DNA of 64,000 bases from MED-G105 sp039814575 (GCA_039814575.1 JBCCAY010000006.1:62001-126000), one strand, 5' to 3'; positions 48,405-57,721 are shown, numbered from the stretch's first letter. The notes: generated by a model not told the origin, from the letters alone. Numbers and translations: made by a program.

Positions 48405-50180
48405 ATGGCGGCGGCAGGCGGCGGCGACTTTCTCATTCAAGCGGCGACTTATTTGGGCGCTGCTGCGGTCGCGGTGCCGATTTTCCAGCGCGTCAAGCTC
48501 GGCTCCATTCTAGGCTATCTCACCGCCGGCGTCGTCGTCGGGCCGTCAGGCCTCAACCTTCTGCACCAGGAGGAAGGGGTTTTTCATATCGCCGAGCTTG
48601 GCGTCGTCCTCTTTCTCTTCGTCATAGGACTAGAATTATCGCTCTCGCGCCTATGGGCCTTGCGACAGGACATTTTCGCCCTCGGCGCGGCACAAATGGG
48701 CGTGACGGGCGCGCTGATCGCCAGCGTCTTCGTCGCGACGGACGTGATGCCGACGACCTCCGCCATTATCGCCGGCCTCGCCTTCGCGTTTTCATCGACG
48801 GCGTTCGCCCTACAGTTCATGAAAGACCGCGGCGATTTAACGACGCCCTATGGCCGGCGCGCCTTTCCGGTGCTGTTGTTCCAAGACATCGCCGTCATCC
48901 CGCTCCTCGCCGTGATGCCGTTCCTGGCAGGCGCTGCCGTAACGGACGCTTCGGGCGCGTCATCGGCGGCCGGCTGGGTGAGCGCCGCCAAAGCGGCGGG
49001 CGTTGTCGCCGGGCTTATTCTCGCCGGCAAATTTCTTCTGAACCCGATCTTTCGCTATGTCGCGAGTTCCGGCTCGCGCGAAGCGTTCGCCGCGACGGCG
49101 CTCTTTATCGTCGCCGCGGTGTCGCTCGCGGTTTCCTGGGCCGGACTTTCCATGGCGCTCGGCGCGTTTCTCGCCGGCGTTTTGCTGGCGGAATCCGCCT
49201 ATCGCCACCAAATCGAAACCGACATCGAACCCTTTCGCGGATTATTGCTCGGGCTCTTTTTCATTTCCATCGGGATGCGGCTCGATCTCGGCGTCATCAT
49301 CAATGCTTGGCAAATCGTTCTCGGCGCCGCGTTCGGCCTTGTCTTCCTGAAAGCCGCGGTCTTAACCGCGCTGGTGCGCATCTTTGGCGGCGCCTTTAGC
49401 GACGCTCTGAAGACCGGCGCCGTTCTCTCTCAAGGCGGCGAGTTCGCCTTCGTCGTCTTAACCCTCGGCGTCTCATCCGCTCTGTTTACAGACAATCAAG
49501 CGACGCTGATGTCGGCGATCATCACGCTGTCGATGTTCTTAACGCCCTTCATGGTGATGGGCGCGGGCCGCCTCACGCAAGCGGACGAAGACAACGCCGG
49601 CGACCTCGAAGCGCCGCCGTCGCGGCAGGGCCATGTCATCATCGCCGGCTTCGGACGCATGGGCCAAATCGTCTCGCAGGTGATGCTGGCCGCCGGCTAT
49701 GACGTCACCGCCATCGACCGCAATCCGGGCCACATCCGCAACGCTGAACGCTTCGGGTTCAAAGTCTATTATGGCGACGCCTCGCGCCTCGACGTCTTAA
49801 TGACCGCCGGCGCGGAAGAAGCCTGCGCTGTGGCGCTAACGATGGACGACGCCGAAGCCGTCAACCACGCGGTCGCTGCTTTACGTCAACGCTTTCCGAA
49901 CTTGCCGATCATGGCCGTCGCCCATGACCGTATGCATGAAATCGAGTTGCAGCCGCTCGATCCGGAGTTCGTCGTGCGCGAGACATTGGAATCAAGCCTC
50001 ACCCTCGCCCGCGCCACATTACAAACGCTAAATACGCCGGATGATCAGATTGAGGACTTTATCCAAGAATTCCGCTCGCGCGACCGCGAACGACTGTTAG
50101 CGCAGATGGATTACGGGCCCGAAGCCGGTATAGATCTCATGCATAAGAAGTTCGCTGGGGCCGACGCCGCCAAAACGTAA
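48405..50180 (+). CDS. Monovalent cation:proton antiporter-2 (KefB/KefC type)
   Basis: A 591-residue CPA2 antiporter. Roughly twelve hydrophobic segments fill the first 380 residues (for example LGSILGYLTAGVVVGPSGL, VVLFLFVIGLELSLSRL, GLAFAFSSTAFALQFM, GLFFISIGMRLDLGV), and LFLFVIGLELS carries the family signature. A TrkA-N/RCK domain follows (GHVIIAGFGRMGQIVSQVM, then TAIDRNP and YYGDASRLDVL), which binds NAD(H) and gates the channel. In Kef systems this opens in response to glutathione adducts and acidifies the cytoplasm to protect against electrophiles. No separate KefF/KefG ancillary flavoprotein gene is adjacent. AGGA precedes the ATG. Na+/H+ or K+/H+ selectivity is not decided by sequence. 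Confidence 0.9.
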   Translation: MAAAGGGDFLIQAATYLGAAAVAVPIFQRVKLGSILGYLTAGVVVGPSGLNLLHQEEGVFHIAELGVVLFLFVIGLELSLSRLWALRQDIFALGAAQMGVTGALIASVFVATDVMPTTSAIIAGLAFAFSSTAFALQFMKDRGDLTTPYGRRAFPVLLFQDIAVIPLLAVMPFLAGAAVTDASGASSAAGWVSAAKAAGVVAGLILAGKFLLNPIFRYVASSGSREAFAATALFIVAAVSLAVSWAGLSMALGAFLAGVLLAESAYRHQIETDIEPFRGLLLGLFFISIGMRLDLGVIINAWQIVLGAAFGLVFLKAAVLTALVRIFGGAFSDALKTGAVLSQGGEFAFVVLTLGVSSALFTDNQATLMSAIITLSMFLTPFMVMGAGRLTQADEDNAGDLEAPPSRQGHVIIAGFGRMGQIVSQVMLAAGYDVTAIDRNPGHIRNAERFGFKVYYGDASRLDVLMTAGAEEACAVALTMDDAEAVNHAVAALRQRFPNLPIMAVAHDRMHEIELQPLDPEFVVRETLESSLTLARATLQTLNTPDDQIEDFIQEFRSRDRERLLAQMDYGPEAGIDLMHKKFAGADAAKT

Positions 50181-50205
50181 GCGCTTTGGCCCTTTGTTTG
50201 GCGCC

Positions 50206-51471
50206 TTACCCCAACCATTCCGGCGTCGCTTCCAGCGCAATCATTTCTTCAAATGACGGGCGACGCCTGATGACCGCATACTCGTCGCCATTCACCAGAA
50301 CCTCCGGCACGAGCGGGCGCGTATTGTATTGCGAGGCGAGCACCGCGCCATAGGCGCCGGCCGACATGAACGCCAGCAAATCGCCCTCGGCGATCGGCGG
50401 AAGCGCGCGAGCCTTCGCGAAACGATCCCCCGTTTCGCAAACTGGTCCGACGACGTCATATTGGCTAGCTTCAGCGTCCACCGCCGGCTCGGCGACGGGC
50501 ATGATGTCGTGGCGCGCATCATAAAGCGCCGGACGGATGAGATCGTTCATCGCCGCATCGACAATCAAAAAGCGCGAGGCTTCGCCTTCCTTGGCGTAAA
50601 CCGCGCGCGCCACCAAAACGCCAGCATTGCCGGCGATCATGCGGCCCGGTTCAAAAATCAGCTGTACGCCAAGATCGTCCGTCACCCGGCGGATCATCGC
50701 CGCATAGTCAACCGGGTCCGGCGGCGCGTCTTCATCGCCATAGGGAATGCCGAGCCCGCCGCCGAGATCGACCCGCTCAATAGCGATGTCGTCGGCGCGC
50801 AAGTCGGCCACCAAATCCGCCACCCGGCGGAACGCCGCCTCAAAAGGCTGCAGCGCTGTGATCTGCGAGCCGATATGCACGTCGACGCCTTTCACCGCGA
50901 TGCCCGGCAGCGCCGCCGCTTCTGAATAAAGCGCCCGCGCCCGCCGCCAGGGCACGCCGAACTTATCTTCCGCCTTGCCGGTGGAGATTTTCTCATGCCC
51001 GCCAGCGCTGACGTCGGGGTTCACGCGGAACGCGATCGGCGCTTTGACGCCAGCTTCGACGGCTACGGCGTTCAAGACGCGCAGCTCATTCTCCGATTCC
51101 ACATTGAACTGATGAACGCCTTCGGCGAGCGCCGCGGCGAGTTCGTTGCGGGTTTTACCAACGCCGGAGAAAACAATCTTAGACGCAGGAATGCCCGCGG
51201 CGCGCGCGCGTTTCATCTCACCGAGGGAGACAATGTCAGCGCCCGCGCCTTCCGACGCCAACACCTTGAGAACCGCAATGTTCGAGTTTGCTTTGACTGA
51301 AAAAGCAACGAGCGTGTCGCGCCCCTCAAAAGCGTCACGAAACACCTTCACATGACGGCGTAACGTCGCTTCGGAGTAACAGTAAAAGGGCGTTCCCACC
51401 GCTTCAGCGATCGCGGCGAGACTCACCTCCTCCGCATGGAGAACGCTATTTTTGTAGGTGAAATGGTGCAC
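50206..51471 (-). CDS. lysA: Diaminopimelate decarboxylase
   Basis: A 421-residue fold-type III PLP decarboxylase for the last step of lysine synthesis. The PLP Lys is in LVAFSVKANSNIAVLKVL; VDVHIGSQITALQPFE, DLGGGLGIPYGDE and IFEPGRMIAGNAGVLVARA form the cofactor/substrate site, and VCETGDRFAK contains the CExxD motif whose Cys acts from the partner subunit. AGAYGAVLASQYNTRP is the dimer-interface Tyr motif. It is third in an argH-lptM-lysA run, 9 bp after the lptM stop, an order that is widely conserved in proteobacteria. The product, lysine, could also feed the catabolic gcdH route at 10.4 kb. Confidence 0.96.
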   Translation of the reverse strand: MHHFTYKNSVLHAEEVSLAAIAEAVGTPFYCYSEATLRRHVKVFRDAFEGRDTLVAFSVKANSNIAVLKVLASEGAGADIVSLGEMKRARAAGIPASKIVFSGVGKTRNELAAALAEGVHQFNVESENELRVLNAVAVEAGVKAPIAFRVNPDVSAGGHEKISTGKAEDKFGVPWRRARALYSEAAALPGIAVKGVDVHIGSQITALQPFEAAFRRVADLVADLRADDIAIERVDLGGGLGIPYGDEDAPPDPVDYAAMIRRVTDDLGVQLIFEPGRMIAGNAGVLVARAVYAKEGEASRFLIVDAAMNDLIRPALYDARHDIMPVAEPAVDAEASQYDVVGPVCETGDRFAKARALPPIAEGDLLAFMSAGAYGAVLASQYNTRPLVPEVLVNGDEYAVIRRRPSFEEMIALEATPEWLG

Positions 51472-51480
51472 GGGGAGGAC

Positions 51481-51645
51481 TCAGCTTTCCGTTTCTGTCG
51501 CTTCTGTCGGCGCTGTCTCTTCGGACGGCGCCGTCTCTTCTACTGGCGGCAAATCGCTCGACGGCGTTCTAAGCGCCGCTTTCTTGCCACACGCACTGAC
51601 TGCAAAGAGGGCAGTTACGCCCAGAATAACCATTCGACGAAGCAT
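51481..51645 (-). CDS. lptM: Small lipoprotein LptM (YifL family)
   Basis: A 54-residue lipoprotein. MLRRMVILGVTALFAVSACGKKAALRTP contains, within its span, a lipobox AVSAC and, right after the Cys, the GKKAAL sequence typical of LptM/YifL, which helps assembly of the LptD/LptE outer-membrane LPS translocon. The remainder is an acidic Pro/Thr/Glu tail (SEETAPTEATETES). ATG 51645 overlaps the argH stop by one base (TAATG), implying coupling. The conserved position between argH and lysA supports the call. Any longer version starting upstream would put 15 extra residues ahead of the signal and is unlikely. Confidence 0.88.
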   Translation of the reverse strand: MLRRMVILGVTALFAVSACGKKAALRTPSSDLPPVEETAPSEETAPTEATETES

Positions 51646-53090
51646 TAGGCATTCTCCGTTTTTGACCGTTCCGCCAGCGTTTGACGCCAATGGGCGGCTT
51701 GGGCGGCGACGTTTTTCGGCGCCGTACCCCCATAAGACGTGCGCGAGGCGACAGAGGCGTCGACGCTCAACACCGAAAAGACGTCTTCGGTGATGCGCGG
51801 CTCCACCTTCTGCATCTCCGCTAGAGACAAAGCATCAAGCGCGACGTTCTTCTCTTCGGCAAGGGCGACAATGCGTCCACAGACATCATGGGCGTGGCGG
51901 AACGGCGTTCCAAGAACCCGCACCAACCAATCAGCAAGATCCGTCGCCGTGGAAAACCCACGCGCGGCAGCATCACGTAAGGCCGCTTCATTCACCTGCA
52001 AATCATCAATCATGCCGGCCATCGCCGCCAAAGCGAGTTCGAGCGCATCAAACGTTTCGAACGTCGTCTTTTTATCTTCCTGCATATCCTTTGAATAAGC
52101 GAGCGGCAGGCCCTTCATCACCATAAGGAGGGTTTGATAACCAGCATTAACCGCGCCAATTTTAGCGCGACACAGCTCGGCGGCATCCGGGTTGCGTTTT
52201 TGCGGCATGATCGACGAGCCTGTGGAGAAGGCGTCTGTGAACGTTGCGAACCCAAAATGCGCCGAGCACCACAGCACCAACTCCTCCGCTAGCCGAGAAA
52301 TCGTTGCGGCGTTAATGCTGGCGGCGCTGAGCGCCTCCAACGCAAAGTCCCGCGCGGAGACAGAATCGAGTGAGTTCGCCGTCGGTCGCTCAAACCCGAG
52401 CGCCAAGGCCGTCTGTGTGCGGTCAATCGGAAACGACGTGCCCGCGAGCGCCGCCGCGCCCAACGGGCATTCATTCATCCGCGCCGCCGCGTCGAGAAAA
52501 CGCGTGCGGTCGCGCTCCAGCATCTCCACATAGGCAAGGCAATGGTGACCGAACGTCACCGGCTGCGCCGTTTGCAGATGGGTATACCCCGGCATCACCG
52601 CGTCGGCGTGGGTTGCGGCTTTCTCCACGAGCGCGCCCTGAAGCAACGAAATCCGCCGGGCAGCGTCGCGGCACGCGTTGCGCGTCCATAGCCGGAAGTC
52701 CGTCGCCACTTGGTCATTGCGCGAGCGGGCGGTGTGCAAGCGCGCCGCCGGATCGCCGACAAGGGCGATAAGCCGCGCTTCAATGTTCATGTGAATGTCT
52801 TCAAGCGCCGCGGAGAAGGCGAAATCGCCTTTCTCGATCTCTTCAGCCACTTGATCGAGCCCGCGGTGGATCGCCGCGGCGTCGTCTTTAGAGATGACGC
52901 CCGTTTCGCTCAACATCGCCGCATGGGCCCTGGAACCCGCGATATCCTCGCGCCACAGCCGCTTATCGACGTCGATCGAGGCGTTGATCTCTTCCATCAC
53001 CGCCGCCGGGCCGCCAGCGAAACGCCCGCCCCACATCTGGTTTTTGCGATCCTCGGCGCTATTTTCGCCCGTATCATTGGTGTTCGTCAT
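51645..53090 (-). CDS. argH: Argininosuccinate lyase
   Basis: A 481-residue lyase of the fumarase/aspartase superfamily that cleaves argininosuccinate to arginine and fumarate. It begins NQMWGGRFAGGPAAVMEEIN; HMNIEARLIALVGDPAARLH and TARSRNDQVATDFRLW bind substrate, and the mobile signature loop FSTGSSIMPQKRNPDAAEL carries the catalytic Ser. The ATG at 53090 has GGAAG 8 nt upstream; the open frame extends 43 codons further but lacks family similarity and would run into the divergent tlpA promoter. It completes the arginine pathway whose earlier enzymes are at 44.8-48.1 kb. A deacetylase for N-acetylcitrulline is still needed and is not in the window. Confidence 0.96.
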   Translation of the reverse strand: MTNTNDTGENSAEDRKNQMWGGRFAGGPAAVMEEINASIDVDKRLWREDIAGSRAHAAMLSETGVISKDDAAAIHRGLDQVAEEIEKGDFAFSAALEDIHMNIEARLIALVGDPAARLHTARSRNDQVATDFRLWTRNACRDAARRISLLQGALVEKAATHADAVMPGYTHLQTAQPVTFGHHCLAYVEMLERDRTRFLDAAARMNECPLGAAALAGTSFPIDRTQTALALGFERPTANSLDSVSARDFALEALSAASINAATISRLAEELVLWCSAHFGFATFTDAFSTGSSIMPQKRNPDAAELCRAKIGAVNAGYQTLLMVMKGLPLAYSKDMQEDKKTTFETFDALELALAAMAGMIDDLQVNEAALRDAAARGFSTATDLADWLVRVLGTPFRHAHDVCGRIVALAEEKNVALDALSLAEMQKVEPRITEDVFSVLSVDASVASRTSYGGTAPKNVAAQAAHWRQTLAERSKTENA

Positions 53091-53169
53091 CGCGTTTGCT
53101 TCCGCATCCCTCTTCGCCGACATGTCGTGCGTCGAAATCTTGCGCCTAATTTGGAAGGCCCCGACCGTT

Positions 53170-53841
53170 ATGGACCGATCCGCCCTCAGCATTCTCGCAC
53201 GCCCACGCATGTTGCTCATGATCTGGGGCGGCCTCGGCGCAGCCTTCGTCCTTTACGTGATGATCGCCTCCGCCGTCCAGAGCGGCGATCGTCCCGGCGC
53301 CGGCGCGAATGCTGAACTTTCCGTTCCCATGCACGATCCGACCCTGCTCGTCGGCGATATGTCGAAATTCGCTTACGCCTTCACGCCCCGCACCGCGCCG
53401 ACAGTAGTCTTCAATGTCGACGGCGCGCCCGGCATGCCGGCGGATGAAACAGCGGGGCGTCGGCTGAGCGATTATCGCGGCAAGACGATCCTCGTGAACT
53501 TTTGGGCGACCTGGTGCGCGCCCTGCAAACAAGAACTGCCGACGCTCGACGCCCTGCAAAAAGCGCGCGGCGGGGCCGATTTCGAAGTGGTCGCCGTCGC
53601 CGCCGATCCGAAAGGCCGTAACGCCGCAACCAAAGCGTTCGAGACGATCGGCGTCGAGCATTTGGACTTATTGATGGATCAGCGCCTTGATCTCGCCATC
53701 GCCGTCGGCGGCCAGGCGGCGCTTCCCCTATCAATCCTTTATGACCCCGCTGGTAATGAGGTCGGCCGTATCGTGGGCGAAGCCGACTGGAACAGCGAGG
53801 AGGCGCGCGCCCTCATCGAGCGGGTCATTGAAAACGGCTGA
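53170..53841 (+). CDS. tlpA: TlpA-family thiol:disulfide interchange protein
   Basis: A 223-residue membrane-anchored periplasmic thioredoxin. An N-terminal helix (MLLMIWGGLGAAFVLYVMIA) precedes a thioredoxin-like domain with LSDYRGKTILVNFWATW followed by the redox motif WCAPC, EVVAVAADPKGR and the cis-Pro segment AALPLSILYDPAG. In alphaproteobacteria TlpA reduces cytochrome oxidase assembly partners (for example copper centres). The ATG at 53170 gives the short N-terminus before the helix. The gene is divergent from argH with 79 bp between starts, and this tlpA/argH pairing recurs in many alphaproteobacteria. Confidence 0.9.
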   Translation: MDRSALSILARPRMLLMIWGGLGAAFVLYVMIASAVQSGDRPGAGANAELSVPMHDPTLLVGDMSKFAYAFTPRTAPTVVFNVDGAPGMPADETAGRRLSDYRGKTILVNFWATWCAPCKQELPTLDALQKARGGADFEVVAVAADPKGRNAATKAFETIGVEHLDLLMDQRLDLAIAVGGQAALPLSILYDPAGNEVGRIVGEADWNSEEARALIERVIENG

Positions 53842-53987
53842 GCCCAAAAACAAGTGGCCCAAGAGCAACGCTGAGAAAACTCTTTGCGCTTGATCGGCTG
53901 AGGGCCTCTTCTCACCGCGTGACAGCTGATGTTCCGCTTGCCAGGCCAGATCGAAGGCGCGAAGACTCCCATGACGCGCTGCGACAA

Positions 53988-53999
53988 CAATAATTATTG
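53988..53999. promoter_or_regulatory. Perfect 12-bp AT palindrome upstream of the large lipoprotein gene
   Basis: CAATAATTATTG lies 11 bp ahead of the TTG start and just before its Shine-Dalgarno (GGGAGA). At that position it could bind a repressor or form part of the translation initiation region. The remaining 140 bp of the gap after tlpA shows nothing else of note. Confidence 0.35.
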
Positions 54000-54010
54000 G
54001 GAGAATCCAA

Positions 54011-55819
54011 TTGAAGAACCGGAAAACAGCCGACCAACGCTTTCCCGCCACTGGCGCCCGGTTCCAACGCCCCGCTTGGCGACGCTGTGCACTGGCCCTA
54101 ACCGCCGCCGGCGCCCTTGCAGCCTGTGACCGCGGCGCAAGCGACGCAACAGCCCCCAACGCATCATCACCGAGCCAAGCGATGGCGGCGCGCGCGGACA
54201 CAAAAACGCCGATCGACACCGCCTTTCGCCTGAAGAACGCCGAGGCGATCGACGTCGACGCACTCTTCGCGCTTTTGCCTGAAGCGTTACGGCCGACTTA
54301 TGGCGCGGCTGAGTTCGACGACGCCATCGGCGCAATGGTTCTCACTGACGTAAAAGTTGCGCCGGCGTTCGACGCTGATCTCGGCGACTACGACCTTTCC
54401 CTTTCTGGAAAGGGTTTTGAAATCGGCCGCGCAGAACTTTACGGCGTCGACCAAGACGCGCTTGCACGGGTCGCAGAAACCAAAAACCTTGAAAGCGACG
54501 ACCGTTACGAAGCGCCCTTTGAGGATATTTTTGAGAAGGTTCGCCTCTTCGAGGTCCGCCGACTGTCAAACACGGATAATTCCGCTACGGGTGAAACGGA
54601 GGACGATGCGCCAGCGATTGGCGCGATTGAGTTCGACAAACTCGCTATGCGTCGCGGCGCTTTCGAAGGCGTCAACGCTGACGCCGGCGAGAACGCCAAC
54701 GCCGCGCACTTCTTTAACGCCTTCACGCTCGCCGGGCTCTATGTCAAAGACGCCGCCCTTAACATGAGCGACGATGAAGGCGCGGCGAGCGATTCCGTTG
54801 ACGCCGGCAGTGTGCGCATCACAGCCCCTGACCTGCGCTTTGTCGGCCTCGGCGGCGGTAAACTGGATCAGTTTCTTACGAACAATCTTTCTTACACGAT
54901 TGAACAATCGCCTGACGCCCGCAACGCCGCCGCTGAAGCTTTGGGCGGCGATATCTTTAGCGGTCCGCTTGGCAATCTGGCGATCCCGACAAGCCAAGCC
55001 TATGACTTTGGATCGATCGATTGGCGCAGCATCGATTTGTCAGGCGTCATTCCCTATGCGCTGCAAGGAATTGCGCCGCCGACAAGCGCTCGCCAAGTAA
55101 TGGACCTAGGCTCCGTACAGGTCGAAGACGCAAAGTCTTACGTAAACGGAAAACTCTTTTCGTCGACGCCCGACGCGCGGGTTTCGGCGATGACCTTCAC
55201 ATGGCTCGCGCCCTCGCGGATTGTCGCGTCAACGCCGAAATCCACATACGACTTTACCGCCTACCTCACAGAGGATGACAAAGACGCGCTCGCAACCTTC
55301 AAAGAGTACGGCCTCGACAATGTCGTCAGTGCAAGTAATTTCGCCTATAATTGGGATGCGGACCGTGGCGACGCATCACTGCGGTCCGACTTCCAATCGG
55401 AGGGCTTCTCTGCGCTCGATTTTTCGCTCGGGCTCGCCGGCCTTTCCTTGGACAAGGTAGATAGCTCCAAGCCGAACGCCTTGTTTAACGACGGCGCGCT
55501 GGCGTCGATGGACCTTACGATCGATGACGAAAAAATGCTGGACGCGATCTTCGCCGTTGCGGCGCTTCAAACGGGCGGCGCGCCGGGCGACTTACGCAAA
55601 TCCGCCGGCGCCGTGATGCGCGTCGGCGGTATGCAATTCATGCTGTCGAACCCGAAATTCGTCGAATACATCAACGCCGCCGCGGCATTCGTCGAAGAAG
55701 GGGGACGCTTGAACGTCACAGCAGCGCCGAAAACGCCAGTGCCGTTTAGCGCATTCCAAGGCGTCGACATGCTGGAGACGCCGAAGCTTCTGAACATTAC
55801 GGTTGAGCGCAGCGAATAA
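54011..55819 (+). CDS. Large uncharacterised lipoprotein
   Basis: A 602-residue protein that I do not recognise. The N-terminus is basic (AWRRCALALTAAGALAACDR) with a lipobox LAAC, Cys near residue 39, so it is expected to be acylated and exported. The mature part begins with a low-complexity linker (SDATAPNASSPSQAMA) and then a beta-rich, acidic, Ala/Asp-rich body with repeated IxxxxLALxxxxF-like strands (IEFDKLAMRRGAFEGV, SALDFSLGLAGLSLDKV, LASMDLTIDDEKMLDAI). No enzymatic motif is seen. The start is TTG 54011, 6 nt after GGGAGA. The following gene is convergent. It could be a cell-envelope structural protein or a lipid-binding lipoprotein; neither is supported directly. Confidence 0.8.
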   Translation: MKNRKTADQRFPATGARFQRPAWRRCALALTAAGALAACDRGASDATAPNASSPSQAMAARADTKTPIDTAFRLKNAEAIDVDALFALLPEALRPTYGAAEFDDAIGAMVLTDVKVAPAFDADLGDYDLSLSGKGFEIGRAELYGVDQDALARVAETKNLESDDRYEAPFEDIFEKVRLFEVRRLSNTDNSATGETEDDAPAIGAIEFDKLAMRRGAFEGVNADAGENANAAHFFNAFTLAGLYVKDAALNMSDDEGAASDSVDAGSVRITAPDLRFVGLGGGKLDQFLTNNLSYTIEQSPDARNAAAEALGGDIFSGPLGNLAIPTSQAYDFGSIDWRSIDLSGVIPYALQGIAPPTSARQVMDLGSVQVEDAKSYVNGKLFSSTPDARVSAMTFTWLAPSRIVASTPKSTYDFTAYLTEDDKDALATFKEYGLDNVVSASNFAYNWDADRGDASLRSDFQSEGFSALDFSLGLAGLSLDKVDSSKPNALFNDGALASMDLTIDDEKMLDAIFAVAALQTGGAPGDLRKSAGAVMRVGGMQFMLSNPKFVEYINAAAAFVEEGGRLNVTAAPKTPVPFSAFQGVDMLETPKLLNITVERSE

Positions 55820-55829
55820 GCGGCGGCGC

Positions 55830-56981
55830 TCAATTGCTCCGGCGCACAATTGCGAGCCCGGCCGAATAGCCGGCGCCAAAGCCGGCGATGACGCCGACGG
55901 CGCCGGCCGGCAAATCATTCCTATGCTTATGAAAGGCGATGATCGAGCCGGCGGACGACGTGTTCGCGTATTCATCGAGCACAACCGGCGCTTCGTCCCG
56001 GCTTGCTTCGCGCCCGAGCACTTTCTTAGCGATAAACTCATTCATAGAGAGGTTCGCTTGGTGCAACCACATGCGGGCGAGATCAGACGGCTCAACGCCC
56101 GTATCCGATAAATGCTCGACGATCATTTCGCCGACCATCGGCACCACGTCGCGGAAGACCTTGCGGCCGTTCTGAATGAAAAGATGATCCGTAAACGGCG
56201 ACGTCTGGTCGTCCGGCGCAGCGCCGTCGGCGCGTTCCAGACGGTTCAAGAAGCCGAAATTATTGCGGATATTGTTTGAAAAGACGGTTTTGAGGCGCGT
56301 GCCGAGGATCTCCCAGGCTTCGCCTGTCGGCGCGCCGTCATTGCGTTCAAGAATAATAGCCGTCGCCACGTCACCAAAAATAAAATGGCTGTCGCGATCG
56401 CGGAAGTTAAGGTGCGCGGTGCAGATTTCGGGATTGACGATCAAAATCCGGCGGGCGCCAGCGCGAATGAGGCCGACCGCGGTTTCAATCGCGAAAGCCG
56501 CTGACGCACATGCGACGTTCATATCAAAGCCATAACCAGCGATGCCGAGCGCATCTTGGATTTCCACCGCCATCGCCGGATAGCCGCGCTGCATGTTCGA
56601 GGCGGCGCATAAGACGCCGTCGATATCCTCCGCACCGAGATCGGCGGCCTTCATCGCGTCGCGCGCCGCGGCTACGGCGATTTCAGCCAATAACGAGATC
56701 TGCTCATTGGGGCGGGCCTCGAGGCGCGGGGCCATGCGGTTGATGTCGAGAATGCCTTCCTTCTCGACGACAAAACGCGACTTGATGCCCGACGCCTTTT
56801 CGATGAATTCCGCAGAAGACGGCTGCAGCGGTTGTACGTCGCCGGCCGCAATGGCGGCTGCGTTGTCAGCGTTCCACTTCTCGACAAAGCCGTTAAACGC
56901 AGCGACCAACTCATCATTGGAAATCGAATGGCGCGGGGTGTAGAGCCCGGTTGCAACGATGCGAACGTCCGGCGCGGCCAT
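55830..56981 (-). CDS. Beta-ketoacyl-ACP synthase III (FabH-like)
   Basis: A 383-residue thiolase-fold condensing enzyme of the FabH family. The catalytic triad is visible: Cys in DMNVACASAAFAIETAV, His in MWLHQANLSMNEFIAKK and Asn in LDEYANTSSAGSIIAF. Its length, about 60 residues longer than E. coli FabH, and the insert RMAPRLEARPNEQISL put it with the longer FabH-like enzymes. It would condense an acyl-CoA with malonyl-ACP. AAGGAGG lies 6 nt before ATG 56981, which settles the start. It stands alone, away from plsX and the other fab genes, so it may serve a special fatty acid or secondary product rather than primary initiation. Confidence 0.88.
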   Translation of the reverse strand: MAAPDVRIVATGLYTPRHSISNDELVAAFNGFVEKWNADNAAAIAAGDVQPLQPSSAEFIEKASGIKSRFVVEKEGILDINRMAPRLEARPNEQISLLAEIAVAAARDAMKAADLGAEDIDGVLCAASNMQRGYPAMAVEIQDALGIAGYGFDMNVACASAAFAIETAVGLIRAGARRILIVNPEICTAHLNFRDRDSHFIFGDVATAIILERNDGAPTGEAWEILGTRLKTVFSNNIRNNFGFLNRLERADGAAPDDQTSPFTDHLFIQNGRKVFRDVVPMVGEMIVEHLSDTGVEPSDLARMWLHQANLSMNEFIAKKVLGREASRDEAPVVLDEYANTSSAGSIIAFHKHRNDLPAGAVGVIAGFGAGYSAGLAIVRRSN

Positions 56982-57112
56982 GGGCGGCCTCCTTAAGAGC
57001 GCGCTGTAAGGGCGCGTAACGAATTTCAAAATAATCGTCGCACATTGCGCGTGTTACGCAGCAGAGGCAAGCGTGAGGCAGCTGCTAGGCAGGCCGAGGC
57101 GTCTAAATGTCG

Positions 57113-57694
57113 TCAGGCTTTCACCGCTTTGTGACGGGGGCAGGTCACCACATGGTCGTTCACCATGCCCACGGCCTGCATAAAGGCGTAACAAATGACA
57201 GGGCCGCAGAACTTGAACCCAAGGCCTTTCAGATCCTTTGACATCGCCTCGCTTTCCGGCGAATGCGTGGGCGCGTCGCGCCAATCCCGCAACTGGTTGT
57301 CGATCGGCGCGCCATCGACAAAGCCCCACAAATAGCCGGAAAAACCGTCATCCCGCTTTTCCATGATGTCGAGATAGGCTTGCGCGTTCGACACCGCAGC
57401 GTTGATTTTTGTCCCCGAGCGAATGATGCCCGCGTCGCCCATTAGGCGCTCAATTTTTTTCGGCGTATAGCGCGCGATTTTTTCCGGCTCGAAACCATCG
57501 AACGCGCGACGGAAGTTATCGCGCTTATAAAGAATTGTCCGCCAAGAAAGCCCCGCTTGAAAACCATCTAGTATGAGCTTCTCGAAGAGCGCGCGGTCGT
57601 CCCATTCAGGCACGCCCCATTCTTCGTCATGGTAAGCGCAATAAAGTTCATCGTCCGCTGGAACCCAGCCGCAGCGTTCTAGCGCCTTCGCCAT
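57113..57694 (-). CDS. tag: DNA-3-methyladenine glycosylase I
   Basis: A 193-residue Tag glycosylase that excises 3-methyladenine from alkylated DNA. RCGWVP at the N-terminus and the C-terminal NDHVVTCPRH supply the zinc ligands, Cys4-like, His17-like (YCAYHDEEWG), His and Cys, as in E. coli Tag. DDRALFEKLILDGFQAGLSW and TILYKRDNFRRAFDGF are the usual helix-hairpin segments, and LGFKFCGPVICYAFMQAVGM recognises the base. Length and layout are typical. It is followed after 27 bp on the plus-strand map by the ygfZ-like gene on the same strand. Confidence 0.94.
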   Translation of the reverse strand: MAKALERCGWVPADDELYCAYHDEEWGVPEWDDRALFEKLILDGFQAGLSWRTILYKRDNFRRAFDGFEPEKIARYTPKKIERLMGDAGIIRSGTKINAAVSNAQAYLDIMEKRDDGFSGYLWGFVDGAPIDNQLRDWRDAPTHSPESEAMSKDLKGLGFKFCGPVICYAFMQAVGMVNDHVVTCPRHKAVKA

Positions 57695-57721
57695 TATGTT
57701 CCCTCCGCCTACAGATAACTT

